Virus record (IMG/VR): IMGVR_UViG_3300035703_000206
Coordinates: 1-38,277 of that record
Length of the DNA stretch: 38,277 nt
Direction: 5' to 3' (one strand)
From: a virus
In this document: positions 15,263 to 22,785 of the stretch, in pieces
Layout of the letters: each line of letters starts with the position of its first letter
Position numbering within the stretch: position 1 is the stretch's first letter
The notes under the pieces: generated by a model
The model's database searches: none
Told to the model about the DNA's origin: nothing
The model's input: only the letters and a program-made list of their open reading frames with translations
Made by a program: the position numbers and the translations under genes

Positions 15263-15541
15263 TTACGTATTTTTAAGTTTTTCCACATTTTCATACACAT
15301 CTTGAATAGATATCGTCTGGTGTGGCAATCTAAAAACTTTTAACAATTCATACTTTATACCAAGACTAGCGATTTGAGTTAATGTGTCATTTATTTTATC
15401 CATAACGATTTCCTTTTCATATGCCCATTCACTATCGCTGACTCTTAGCCTAAGTATAACCTTGCCAACAGGTAACCACCTACCCATATCAAATTCACCC
15501 TTAAAGTGATATTCTCTACATAATAGGTGAAGCTCTGTCAT
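15263..15541 (-). CDS. Hypothetical protein, 92 aa
   Basis: MTELHLLCREYHFKGEFDMGRWLPVGKVILRLRVSDSEW, a beta-rich start followed by a helix (KINDTLTQIASLGIKYELLKVF). Its start overlaps the preceding small gene's stop (ATGA). No family is recognised. Confidence 0.65.
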   Translation of the reverse strand: MTELHLLCREYHFKGEFDMGRWLPVGKVILRLRVSDSEWAYEKEIVMDKINDTLTQIASLGIKYELLKVFRLPHQTISIQDVYENVEKLKNT

Positions 15542-15693
15542 AGTCTATAATTTTCAACTTGTTTAGTTTCAACCAAATTCATAATAAACTCATATCGTTT
15601 ATTTTTTAATTTTGCCGTTCTTGCAAACTCCGCCCATTTAGAGATGGTCTGGAGTGTTATTTTTTTATTTTCTATTTTTTCTGTTTTCATCAT
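15538..15693 (-). CDS. Small basic protein, 51 aa
   Basis: Two adjacent ATGs at 15693 and 15690 (MMKTEKIENKK). The body is TLQTISKWAEFARTAKLKNK, then RYEFIMNLVETKQVENYRL. It overlaps the next gene by four bases (ATGA), which favours a real, coupled gene. Helical and basic, no known motif. A strong terminator lies upstream, so this gene probably starts a transcript. Confidence 0.6.
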   Translation of the reverse strand: MMKTEKIENKKITLQTISKWAEFARTAKLKNKRYEFIMNLVETKQVENYRL

Positions 15694-15753
15694 ATTAGAT
15701 AAGGTTTAGTTTCAACACTAATATAGTAAATAAAAATAAAAAAGTCAATAAAA

Positions 15754-15785
15754 AAAAGGAATAAACTTTTACATTTATTCCTTTT
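15754..15785 (-). terminator. Rho-independent terminator
   Basis: A 12-bp perfect stem AAAAGGAATAAA/TTTATTCCTTTT with an 8-nt loop; on the minus strand it is followed by TTTTATT. A second hairpin, CATAAAAGAT/ATCTTTTATG (15787-15796 with 15815-15824), lies just upstream of it in the transcript. Together they close the transcript from the helicase and small genes. Confidence 0.85.
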
Positions 15786-15845
15786 GCATAAAAGATTTAC
15801 ATATTCCCAAAATGATCTTTTATGTGATAAACATATATATAAATA

Positions 15846-16073
15846 TTAGGTATTTATTTTTTCATAGTCTTTAATTACTGATAATACTTCATTGATTGTT
15901 AGGTATCCAACACTATTATTCCAAAACTCATCATTTATATTCAATTCAAACAAACCACCATTTAGATTATGGTTATGCTTTGCTATATTAATAACAAATT
16001 TATTTATTTGAAATGTGAATAAATTGTTTGGTTTAGCATTTTTTAATGTTGATTCAATTTTTGAAATATTCAT
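15846..16073 (-). CDS. Hypothetical protein, 75 aa
   Basis: MNISKIESTLKNAKPNNLFTFQINKFVINIAKHNHNLNG, with a beta-hairpin-like middle and NEVLSVIKDYEKINT at the end. It starts on the TAATG overlap with the 72-residue gene. No family is recognised. Confidence 0.6.
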   Translation of the reverse strand: MNISKIESTLKNAKPNNLFTFQINKFVINIAKHNHNLNGGLFELNINDEFWNNSVGYLTINEVLSVIKDYEKINT

Positions 16074-16291
16074 TAATTAGACCCCATTGCGTTATTAAGT
16101 TGATTATTTAGAGATGCTATTGCAAGTTTCCATTTATCTTCCCACATATCGGGCGATGAAATTGGAATACGATTTATAAAGTCATATAAGCTATTGTATA
16201 GTGCAATTGGGACTCCGTCCTCAATATTCATCCAAGAGCTGACATCTTTAAGCCAAATAACACCAGTAATCATACCAAATTTATCTTTCAT
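16073..16291 (-). CDS. Hypothetical protein, 72 aa
   Basis: MKDKFGMITGVIWLKDVSSWMNIEDGVPIALYNSLYDFINR, then SPDMWEDKWKLAIASLNNQLNNAMGSN. Rich in Trp (four), with a helical C-terminus. It lies 60 nt downstream of the helicase gene and overlaps the 75-residue gene. Function unknown. Confidence 0.6.
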   Translation of the reverse strand: MKDKFGMITGVIWLKDVSSWMNIEDGVPIALYNSLYDFINRIPISSPDMWEDKWKLAIASLNNQLNNAMGSN

Positions 16292-16351
16292 TGTTTTAAC
16301 TTAGTTTATTGTTTATTTTTAAATATACTAATTTAAAATGAATAATGCAAA

Positions 16352-17740
16352 TTAAAAACCTGTGCTTTTAGGTTTATTGTATCCATTTATTTCCGCATAT
16401 TTATTAAATAATAATTGCTTCTCTATTTTTTCACCATCCTTTGAATCTTTCATCGCCATCATTCCATTAGGTGATGTGTTTTCAAATATGCGAATCATAC
16501 CAATGTTAGTGTCCATTTTAGCCGGAAATGTTAAACCATCTGGACCAAAACGATTTTTCATTACGTGAAACCTAGCTGTATTATTTATTTTGTCGCTAGG
16601 TTTTCTCATTAATGACATTACAAAATCGGCATTCATAATTTTAGCGTAGCTATCGGCAATTGAATCGGCCTCTATGATTTCGTTTTGTATAGATGAGCGA
16701 TTTGCTTGACTAGCTGTCCATATGGGTATGCCATATTCACCAGATAAACCACGCAATTCAATATAAACATTACCTGCTTCTTGATATGTGGAATCCGACG
16801 TCACATAATGTGACCTCAATAGATCTGCATAATCAATAATAATTAAGTCTGGTTTATATCCCGTTTGTATTAATTTATCAATGTGTGTTTCTAGCTTTTT
16901 GGTAGTAATACCTTTTGGTGGAAAATACTTTATAATTACATTACCTTTAATAGATTTCAATTTCTGCACAACCTCTTCTTGCTTATCTTTAAGCTCGTGC
17001 GGTGTAATGCCAGATAAAATAGTATCATATCGTCTGCCCACATATGTTTCAGACAGCTCTAAAGTATAATGAACTACATTTTTACCTTCCTTCATTGCGT
17101 GCGCACCAATCTGTGATAATACCCAAGATTTACCAATACCAGATGCAGCAACAATTACTGCCAATTCACCACCGGATAAACCGCCATCCATTAAGTCGTC
17201 AATAGGTTCAAAGCCAGTGGGTACGGTATCTCTGGATTCATCTTCCATTCTTAGCAATACATCATTTATATAATTATGGCCAATATCAGCAGATGTTCCA
17301 ATTTTCATTGCATTATCTACCAACTCTTTTATTTTATTGTAATTACCAGCTTTGAGTAAATCGACTGATTGTAAAATAACTTCTTTTAGATTTTGATTTC
17401 TACAAAAATCTGAAAACTCTTTTTTTATAAAATCTAAATCAACATTCCCAACCTCGGTGTATATATGCCTAAGCTGGTCTTTAACTGTTGTTTTTAAAAT
17501 TTTATTATCGGTTCTATTCAATTCAACTTTAAAGACATCTAATGTTGGTAGTTTTTTATAGTCATTGTAATACTTTAATATAGTGTTTACAATCCATTTA
17601 TTAGATTCGGATTCAAAAAAATCTGGTTTTATAATATCGACCAATGACTCCAACAATTGACTATCGCTTAATAATGCAGATAGTGTTTTAGATTGGAAAC
17701 TTTGACCGTATTTGCTTAAGCTATCAAATGAATCACTCAT
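16352..17740 (-). CDS. Replicative DNA helicase, DnaB/T4 gp41-like
   Basis: 462 residues, the usual size. The N-terminal helical domain (about 1-150) is followed by a RecA-like core: VPTGFEPIDDLMDGGLSGGELAVI, Walker A AASGIGKS (198-205, with Ala where the first Gly is usual), LELSETYVGRRYD (motif H1a region), Walker B DLIIIDYADLL, GIPIWTASQANR (motif H3, Gln sensor) and ADFVMSLMRKP with the C-terminal Arg finger region. It unwinds the lagging strand template at the phage fork. It overlaps the exonuclease gene by 8 nt, so SSB, UvsX, exonuclease and helicase form one replication operon. Confidence 0.93.
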   Translation of the reverse strand: MSDSFDSLSKYGQSFQSKTLSALLSDSQLLESLVDIIKPDFFESESNKWIVNTILKYYNDYKKLPTLDVFKVELNRTDNKILKTTVKDQLRHIYTEVGNVDLDFIKKEFSDFCRNQNLKEVILQSVDLLKAGNYNKIKELVDNAMKIGTSADIGHNYINDVLLRMEDESRDTVPTGFEPIDDLMDGGLSGGELAVIVAASGIGKSWVLSQIGAHAMKEGKNVVHYTLELSETYVGRRYDTILSGITPHELKDKQEEVVQKLKSIKGNVIIKYFPPKGITTKKLETHIDKLIQTGYKPDLIIIDYADLLRSHYVTSDSTYQEAGNVYIELRGLSGEYGIPIWTASQANRSSIQNEIIEADSIADSYAKIMNADFVMSLMRKPSDKINNTARFHVMKNRFGPDGLTFPAKMDTNIGMIRIFENTSPNGMMAMKDSKDGEKIEKQLLFNKYAEINGYNKPKSTGF

Positions 17741-18782
17741 ATACTATAGTATTAAATGTATCTTTTAACCATAGCATCATATTATCCCAACCATTTGTTA
17801 TTTTATATTTTGATGCCGTTTTCATAAATAGGAATTTATCCAATGGTTTTACCATTTCATTATATCTATTTAATATTTTTAGTTTAAAATCAGTAGCTAT
17901 ATCAACATTTGATAATTGCATAATTTTATAATTTCTATAAAATATATCCTTATTTTGTATTATATCAAAATAAATTTTATATTTTTCAGTTTTGCTTTTA
18001 GTATCACATAGTTCAATGAATTCTTCTAGTGATATTAATTTATCTTCACACAATTCTGGAAACCTTTTTATCAAGGTTTTTAATCCACAACCTTTAATAC
18101 CTGGTACATTATCTGATACGTCGCCGTCCAATGACCTGAATATGCAAAAGTTCTGTGGGTATATACCATACTCATCAAACACTTTATGTCTATTATAAAT
18201 TACTTTTTTAGTGGGTGAATATAAAATAGTAGTTGGACTAATCAATTGTAGAAAATCTTTATCGGTAGACATTATAACACATTGTTCTTCTTTTTGTATT
18301 AGATTTGTTGCAATATAAGCTATTACATCATCCGCTTCAATTCCATCATATACCATAGTCGTTACTGGTAAATAATTTAAACAATCTATTAGTTGAACTA
18401 TTTGAGTGCGCATAGACTCACGCTCTTCATCCTCACTCAATAAATTATCATATTGACGATTTACTCTAAATCGTATAGCTCCACGATCTGACTTGTAACC
18501 TTCGTATATTTTTTTTCGGTCATTTGAACCTTTCTTTCCATCGAATACTAAGATAACACGGGTTGGTTTAACTTCACGTATAATATAGCCAATAGATTTT
18601 AAAAACCCAGTTATACCACCGATATGATTACCATTATCGTCCATTTGTGGATTGGTCGTCCAAGATCGTATAAAAGTATTCAACGAATCAACTATTAAAA
18701 CTCGTGAGTTTCGTAGCCGACTCGTTGAATTTTTATGATCCTTTTTTACCTCATTTAAAATATTTAGGTATAATTGGTTCAT
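17733..18782 (-). CDS. 5'-3' exonuclease, T4 RNase H/FEN-like
   Basis: 349 residues. Metal-binding acidic motifs of the FEN family are present in order: VLIVDSLNTFIRSW near residue 30, RVILVFDGKKGSNDRK, YDGIEADDVIAYIAT, VIMSTDKDFLQLI, and DGDVSDNVPGIKGCGLKT, the helix-hairpin-helix region. In T4 this enzyme removes RNA primers from Okazaki fragments. The ATG overlaps the uvsX exon 2 stop (TAATG), so translation is probably coupled to the recombinase C-terminal cistron. Confidence 0.92.
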   Translation of the reverse strand: MNQLYLNILNEVKKDHKNSTSRLRNSRVLIVDSLNTFIRSWTTNPQMDDNGNHIGGITGFLKSIGYIIREVKPTRVILVFDGKKGSNDRKKIYEGYKSDRGAIRFRVNRQYDNLLSEDEERESMRTQIVQLIDCLNYLPVTTMVYDGIEADDVIAYIATNLIQKEEQCVIMSTDKDFLQLISPTTILYSPTKKVIYNRHKVFDEYGIYPQNFCIFRSLDGDVSDNVPGIKGCGLKTLIKRFPELCEDKLISLEEFIELCDTKSKTEKYKIYFDIIQNKDIFYRNYKIMQLSNVDIATDFKLKILNRYNEMVKPLDKFLFMKTASKYKITNGWDNMMLWLKDTFNTIVYE

Positions 18783-19222
18783 TAGTCAATTTCATTTACA
18801 TCATCTATTACAAGTTCACCAACATCAATTTCTTCTTTTCGATATTGTAAAATTGTAGCATCGCAAATTTTAGAGTATATTTGTTCTCTTAATGCATTTC
18901 TATTGGTTAGTATTTCTACAAAGTCTTTGGACTGAAATTTTATTTCTTCACCAGTTTCAGTATCAATATAAGTATACCAAGCTCCGGCTTGTTTAAGCAA
19001 TCCACTATCCTTTAAAACCTGTAACCAACTACCATAATTATCAATACCACGATCAAATAGTATATCAAAATCTGCTGATCTTAATGGCGGACCCATTCTA
19101 TTTTTAATAACCTGTGCCCTGACCTTAATACCAACAATACGTTCATTATTACCGACTTTAGCTTTTATTGTCCCCATACTTTTTAACCTAATACGAACCG
19201 ACGAGTGAAATGCAAGTGCTTT
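18782..19222 (-). CDS. uvsX: UvsX/RecA recombinase, exon 2 (C-terminal part)
   Basis: 146 codons from the predicted 3' splice site to TAA. It begins KALAFHSSVRIRLKSMG, the RecA region right after the TTSGG of loop L2, and continues with MGPPLRSADFDILFDRGIDN, matching the RecA/UvsX C-terminal core, then an acidic tail (VGELVIDDVNEID). The frame also runs upstream for 17 codons to an ATG at 19273, but those codons are intron sequence (P9 region) and not homologous to RecA. Joined to exon 1 after splicing, it completes the second uvsX cistron. Confidence 0.9.
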   Translation of the reverse strand, partial: KALAFHSSVRIRLKSMGTIKAKVGNNERIVGIKVRAQVIKNRMGPPLRSADFDILFDRGIDNYGSWLQVLKDSGLLKQAGAWYTYIDTETGEEIKFQSKDFVEILTNRNALREQIYSKICDATILQYRKEEIDVGELVIDDVNEID

Positions 19223-19259
19223 CAATTTTGTTACCGTATAGTCATTTAAACTATACTTC

Positions 19260-20126
19260 TTATAGTTTCCCATAAGTTCGGACTATATCTTTATCAAATT
19301 TACTTATTATAGACAAAACATTAATTTCACTTATATCAGATTCAAAAATATGATAAACATTATAACCATAGCTAGTTATTATTTTATGCCTAATCCGATC
19401 GGATTCCCATACAGATTCTGCTGATAATAATCTATTTCCTGGATATTTTATTAATTCGTTTTTATCATATTTAGATGGATTTGCGTGCCAATAATCACCA
19501 TCGGCTTCAATTATTAAATTGTAGTCAGGTAAATAAAAATCTACATATATCCCAGGAATTTCATCAAATTGATGAATATATTTAATATTGTTAGAATCTA
19601 GTATGGTTTTAATCATACGTTCTGGCTTTGTATTTTTACTACCACCTGGTATTTTATTTTTTTTACTCCAATTTAATAAACGTAAATCAGCTTCATCTTT
19701 TCCATATTTATCAAACCAACGTTGCCAATTAGATTTTTTATAGTGATGATGATCTTTTCCTTTTATAGAAGTAAACATAACTTTAAATTTATCGGGAAAT
19801 TGTCTAACCACTTCTTTCATTCGTTGACTTTGATTTAATTTATAATCATCACGCTTTACAGCGTTACGAGCTGAATTTTTACGTTTTTCAGAATCCTTCT
19901 GAATACTTTGCTGATATTTAAAATGCTTTTTGTTTTCTTCGGAGTATATCCAATTTGATAATATTTCAAAGTGATTATCGGAAATCATCTTTGAATTTGG
20001 AAATCTTAGTTTATACTCTTCAGTTTTCATATTATGTTTGTGTTTAAGATGTGAATTAGTTATAGATTTAAAAAAATTACCACATAATTCACATTTCAAT
20101 AAGTTAGCTTGATAATCGGTACTCAT
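19260..20126 (-). CDS. Vsr-like (EDxHD-type) homing endonuclease in the intron
   Basis: 288 residues. An N-terminal C2H2-like finger (CELCGNFFKSITNSHLKHKH) is followed by a basic helical linker with NUMOD-like repeats (SARNAVKRDDYKLNQSQRM). The C-terminal nuclease domain runs from about 165: NTKPERMIKTILDSNNIKY, then PGIYVDFYLPDYNLIIEADG and DYWHANPSKYDKNE, with predicted catalytic Glu, Asp and His typical of Vsr-fold homing enzymes such as I-Bth0305I. Its last codons (KDIVRTYGKL) overlap the S element of the intron, so protein and ribozyme constrain the same bases. It probably cuts intronless uvsX alleles. An ATATACTTATAT element 16 nt before the ATG may give it its own promoter. Confidence 0.88.
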   Translation of the reverse strand: MSTDYQANLLKCELCGNFFKSITNSHLKHKHNMKTEEYKLRFPNSKMISDNHFEILSNWIYSEENKKHFKYQQSIQKDSEKRKNSARNAVKRDDYKLNQSQRMKEVVRQFPDKFKVMFTSIKGKDHHHYKKSNWQRWFDKYGKDEADLRLLNWSKKNKIPGGSKNTKPERMIKTILDSNNIKYIHQFDEIPGIYVDFYLPDYNLIIEADGDYWHANPSKYDKNELIKYPGNRLLSAESVWESDRIRHKIITSYGYNVYHIFESDISEINVLSIISKFDKDIVRTYGKL

Positions 20127-20142
20127 GTCACTTTCTTCTTTA

Positions 20143-20154
20143 ATATAAGTATAT
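20143..20154 (-). promoter_or_regulatory. Candidate promoter element before the intron endonuclease
   Basis: The exact 12-mer ATATACTTATAT, also seen at 36571-36582 and 14138-14149, ends 16 nt before the endonuclease ATG and is followed by an AAGAAGAAAGTG ribosome region. No -35 box is evident. Independent expression inside the intron would parallel the late promoter of T4 I-TevI. Confidence 0.4.
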
Positions 20155-20389
20155 ACTATTATGAAAAGTTAAGTCCTTTCCCAATTTACATTTTATTATA
20201 TGTAAAGATTACTAATGTTAGTCTCTGAACCTCCAACTCATTACTAAGAAGTTTGGCTGCTGATTGTCCAATCTTTTAATTTTTTAAACATTCACACTGT
20301 CCATTACTGAATATGTTGTAGTATAAAAGCTCTAAGGAGTTTCCAGCAATTCACCGATTTTTGTTATAGCGGAGGCAAAATTAGCTAAT

Positions 20390-20767
20390 ACCACCGCTTG
20401 TAGTATTATGATTTACATAACCATTTGCAATATATCGCTCTGTATCTGTAACCGTAATATCCACAACGTTCATTTCTCCGTTCATTTTAACAGCATTTGG
20501 ATGATCTTTTAACTTAATAAAATCAGATCCTTCTAATACTCTATGATTTGAAGTTCCACGTAAATCACCAAGTTGATAGTATTCACCTACCTTTGGCTTT
20601 ACCATAAAACTTTCAATATCTTTAAATACCAAATTACCATCCACGTTGGTAGATTCAACTTGTAACCCAGACCAACTTAAATCATAAATTTCTGGATTAT
20701 CTAAATTCATATCTAATATGGATGCCAATTCAAACATCGTCATTTCCTTTTCTATTGTATTATTCAT
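20390..20767 (-). CDS. uvsX: UvsX second cistron, exon 1: C-half of split intein plus TTSGG
   Basis: The ATG at 20767 overlaps the stop of the first cistron (ATGA). It codes for the 121-residue intein C half, then the extein residues T-T-S-G-G, after which the group I intron begins. Without RNA splicing, translation would run into the intron and stop after two more codons (I, S, TAA at 20383-20381). After splicing, the cistron encodes 121 + 5 + 146 residues. The extein pentapeptide is the conserved RecA L2 TTGG/TTSGG motif. Confidence 0.9.
20405..20767 (-). other. Split intein C half (IntC), 121 residues
   Basis: Intein block B is GTSNHRVLEG (about residues 70-79), block F is VVDITVTDTERYIANGY and block G ends in VNHN, with the penultimate His and terminal Asn needed for C-terminal cleavage. 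The +1 extein residue is Thr, an allowed nucleophile. It has its own start codon. Its length, with the very short partner, matches atypically split inteins, which break soon after block A. Confidence 0.9.
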
Positions 20768-21933
20768 TTAACACCTCTTTCTATTTTGTTATGGAATTCT
20801 TTATAAAATTCCGAATCTGTATTATATCGTATTTTAATTTTGGTTGTAAATGGATCAACACACCACGGATCTGCAAATGGCATAGCATTCATTTTTTGAC
20901 GTAACTGATTGGTAAATATTAATGTAATCTTTTCTCTACCGATCATATTAGTAATCTTACGCATTGCCTTGGATATAATAATAGCTTTATCCGTTGCGTA
21001 ACCATCTTTATCGTAATCGGATGCCAATTCTTTTTTTGTAGAAACTGCAGCAACAGAATCAACAACAATCGTTACTAATTTATCCTTTGAAGAAGTCCTA
21101 ACTTTTTCAATTATGTTTTCAATATATTCAAAAACATCTTCAACTGAATCTGCTTGAACATATAATAATTTAGCAACATCAACTCCAATTGCGTCTAAAT
21201 ACTCACGACTAACCGCCATTTCAGTATCAATCAAAACTGCAACACCACCTTGTCGTTGTGTTTCAGCTAAAACGTGTGCAGATACCAAAGATTTTCCAGA
21301 GTTATGATTTAACATACCATTTCCAAAATATGAATGATCTTCACTATCAACTTCAATATCAACGATTGGATATTTACCAACATACTCAAACGATATTACT
21401 GAATAATATTGATTATCGTCACATAAAATTTTGGTTGATCCAAGTTTAAGCTTATCAAACGCAACCCAACCTTGATTTGTAAAAAATCTATGTTTACTAG
21501 ATACCTTTATGCTATAATCATTACTCAATGTAACTTTATATGTGGGTAAAATACCCTTTTCAAAGTAACTTTTTACTTTTACATATTCATCATTTATAGT
21601 TTTTACTTTTATCGTTTTACCGGCTTTAAGTAAAGATTTTATCTCACTTATTTTTATTTTTTCTTTTTTCATTTCAATTATAACATCAATAATTGTATCT
21701 TCGGTAACACATTGTTCCAAACCCGTTAACTCGGATATTCTACCAATGGGAAACCCACCATTCGCTCTGTTTGATATTGCTAAATCTAACATAGATGCTC
21801 CACTTGATACCCAGCCAATAACATTGGCTGGAGTATCATCGGAGTCCAAAAAGAATGCAACCTTTTGATCTTTAGCAGTTTTATTTAACGATTCTGCTAG
21901 AATATCTGCTAAATCAATTTCTTTTTTTGACAT
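20764..21933 (-). CDS. uvsX: UvsX/RecA recombinase, first cistron, with P-loop intein and IntN
   Basis: 389 residues: extein 1-74, intein 75-211, extein 212-357, split-intein N half 358-389. The extein reads SELTGLEQ-SGKSLVSAHVLAETQ across the Walker A, then AVLIDTEMAV, YVQADSVEDVFEYIE, VTIVVDSVAAVSTKKEL (Walker B) and TLIFTNQLRQKMNAMPFADPW, all canonical RecA/UvsX. It lies 20 nt after the gp32-like gene, as expected for a replication operon. The complete recombinase after all splicing would be 371 residues, close to RecA (352) and T4 UvsX (391). It polymerises on ssDNA for strand exchange and recombination-dependent replication. As written the P-loop is broken, so activity depends on intein removal. 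Confidence 0.95.
   Translation of the reverse strand: MSKKEIDLADILAESLNKTAKDQKVAFFLDSDDTPANVIGWVSSGASMLDLAISNRANGGFPIGRISELTGLEQCVTEDTIIDVIIEMKKEKIKISEIKSLLKAGKTIKVKTINDEYVKVKSYFEKGILPTYKVTLSNDYSIKVSSKHRFFTNQGWVAFDKLKLGSTKILCDDNQYYSVISFEYVGKYPIVDIEVDSEDHSYFGNGMLNHNSGKSLVSAHVLAETQRQGGVAVLIDTEMAVSREYLDAIGVDVAKLLYVQADSVEDVFEYIENIIEKVRTSSKDKLVTIVVDSVAAVSTKKELASDYDKDGYATDKAIIISKAMRKITNMIGREKITLIFTNQLRQKMNAMPFADPWCVDPFTTKIKIRYNTDSEFYKEFHNKIERGVK
20767..20862 (-). other. Split intein N half (IntN), 32 residues
   Basis: It begins at Cys (CVDPFTTKIKIRYN, block A), directly after DPW of the RecA core, and ends at GVK-stop. Block A alone is present; block B is on the other cistron. At 32 residues it is among the short N halves. 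The insertion position in RecA, before TTSGG, joins cleanly to the C-half extein. Confidence 0.9.
21301..21711 (-). other. Mini-intein in the UvsX Walker A loop, 137 residues
   Basis: Block A is CVTEDTIIDV with Cys1, block B is VSSKHRFFT, block F is PIVDIEVDSEDHSYFGNGM and block G ends LNHN, followed by the +1 Ser of SGKS. There is no endonuclease domain between blocks B and F. Its excision restores G-L-E-Q-S-G-K-S, a standard GxxxxGKS P-loop. All residues for cis protein splicing are present. Confidence 0.95.
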
Positions 21934-21953
21934 AATTTATATTATTTATATTA

Positions 21954-22772
21954 TTAATCGCCAAACAAATCATCAAATGCATCAACTACATCTGCAATTT
22001 TTGTTTTAGTTGGTGTGATTGGAGTATTTAAAGATTTAGAATCATCATTATTCCAAACATCATCATTATCTACATTTCTTTTAGATGGTGGTGGTGTAAT
22101 ATCGTTATTTTCATTTGACGATGGATTTAACCAACCTTCTAAAATATTACTTAATTCTTGATATGATAATTCTTCGTATAGATCTGATATATTAGTTTGT
22201 AAGGTCAAATATTGTTCTAATTTTTCAGCAGATTCCGATAGTGGTGTTTCTTTTGGTTTAATCCTAATTGTGGTAACTGGATAAGATGTTCCACTTTCTT
22301 CTGCTGATGTAATTTCAACAACGATATCTCTACCTGTAATTGGATCTGTGATATCACCATAGTCAGGATCTGCAATATATGCCAATAATTCCTGATATAC
22401 AGTTTTACCAAATCCCCAAAATCTAATACCTTCAGATTCTTCACCTCTAATTAATACAGGAACGTATGTTCTTAATTTGGGTTCCATTCTCTTACCAGCT
22501 TTCCATTCGTCTTTGCTTCCCATACGTTTTAATTTATCGGAAAATTCAACGATTGGATCTGGTCGACCAAACGAAATTGGTGATAAATAAGTTTTATTAT
22601 TTATACCATAGTGAAAATATAACTCAATGAATGGATTATCTTTATTATGAGTATATGGTACAATTCTTACTTGATATTTACCTGGTTTAGGTTTCCAAAA
22701 CTCTGCGGTTTTGATTGTTGTATTTTTTAATGAATTCAACCTGTCTTTGATTGACTTTAAATCTATTGCCAT
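21954..22772 (-). CDS. Single-stranded DNA-binding protein, T4 gp32-like
   Basis: 272 residues. It begins with the gp32-type basic N-terminus (IDLKSIKDRLNSLKN), then an OB-fold core with WKPKPGKYQVRIVPY, ELYFHYGINNKTYLSP, RMEPKLRTYVPVLIRGEES and GIRFWGFGKTVYQELLAYIAD, GDITDPITGRDIVVEI. A low-complexity Asn/Asp/Pro linker leads to the acidic tip VVDAFDDLFGD, the typical protein-interaction tail. The T4 zinc-binding Cys/His cluster is not seen. It coats ssDNA for helicase, polymerase and UvsX, whose gene follows by 20 nt. The Shine-Dalgarno AAAGGA overlaps the end of a repeat array. Confidence 0.92.
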   Translation of the reverse strand: MAIDLKSIKDRLNSLKNTTIKTAEFWKPKPGKYQVRIVPYTHNKDNPFIELYFHYGINNKTYLSPISFGRPDPIVEFSDKLKRMGSKDEWKAGKRMEPKLRTYVPVLIRGEESEGIRFWGFGKTVYQELLAYIADPDYGDITDPITGRDIVVEITSAEESGTSYPVTTIRIKPKETPLSESAEKLEQYLTLQTNISDLYEELSYQELSNILEGWLNPSSNENNDITPPPSKRNVDNDDVWNNDDSKSLNTPITPTKTKIADVVDAFDDLFGD

Positions 22773-22785
22773 ATTTGTTTCCTTT

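Larger units (their letters stand above)
19223..20389 (-). ncRNA. Group I intron in uvsX, 1167 nt
   Basis: The 5' splice site follows exon AGCGGTGGT, which pairs with the internal guide GCCTCCGCT (20367-20375) with one T-T mismatch; the last exon T forms the diagnostic U-G wobble. The core elements are P AATTGCTGGAAA (20340-20351), Q AATCAGCAGCC (20255-20265), R GTTCAGAGACTA (20219-20230) and S AAGATATAGTCC (19280-19291). GCTG/CAGC gives P4 and GACTA/TAGTC gives P7. The last intron base is G (19223), and exon 2 AAAG can pair with TTTT before the guide as P10. Exact ligation gives TTSGG-KALAFHSS, the RecA consensus. An endonuclease ORF fills the P8 region. Confidence 0.9.

Noticed and set aside
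20764-21933. UvsX as a truncated, inactive pseudogene with a broken P-loop
   Set aside because: The inserted block has complete intein motifs and its removal restores GxxxxGKS exactly; the missing C-terminal part is found downstream in frame after RNA and protein splicing.
22217-22444. A 75-codon minus-strand frame inside the gp32-like gene
   Set aside because: It lies in another frame of a clear SSB gene, with no ribosome site and Leu/Gln-rich translation typical of a shadow frame.
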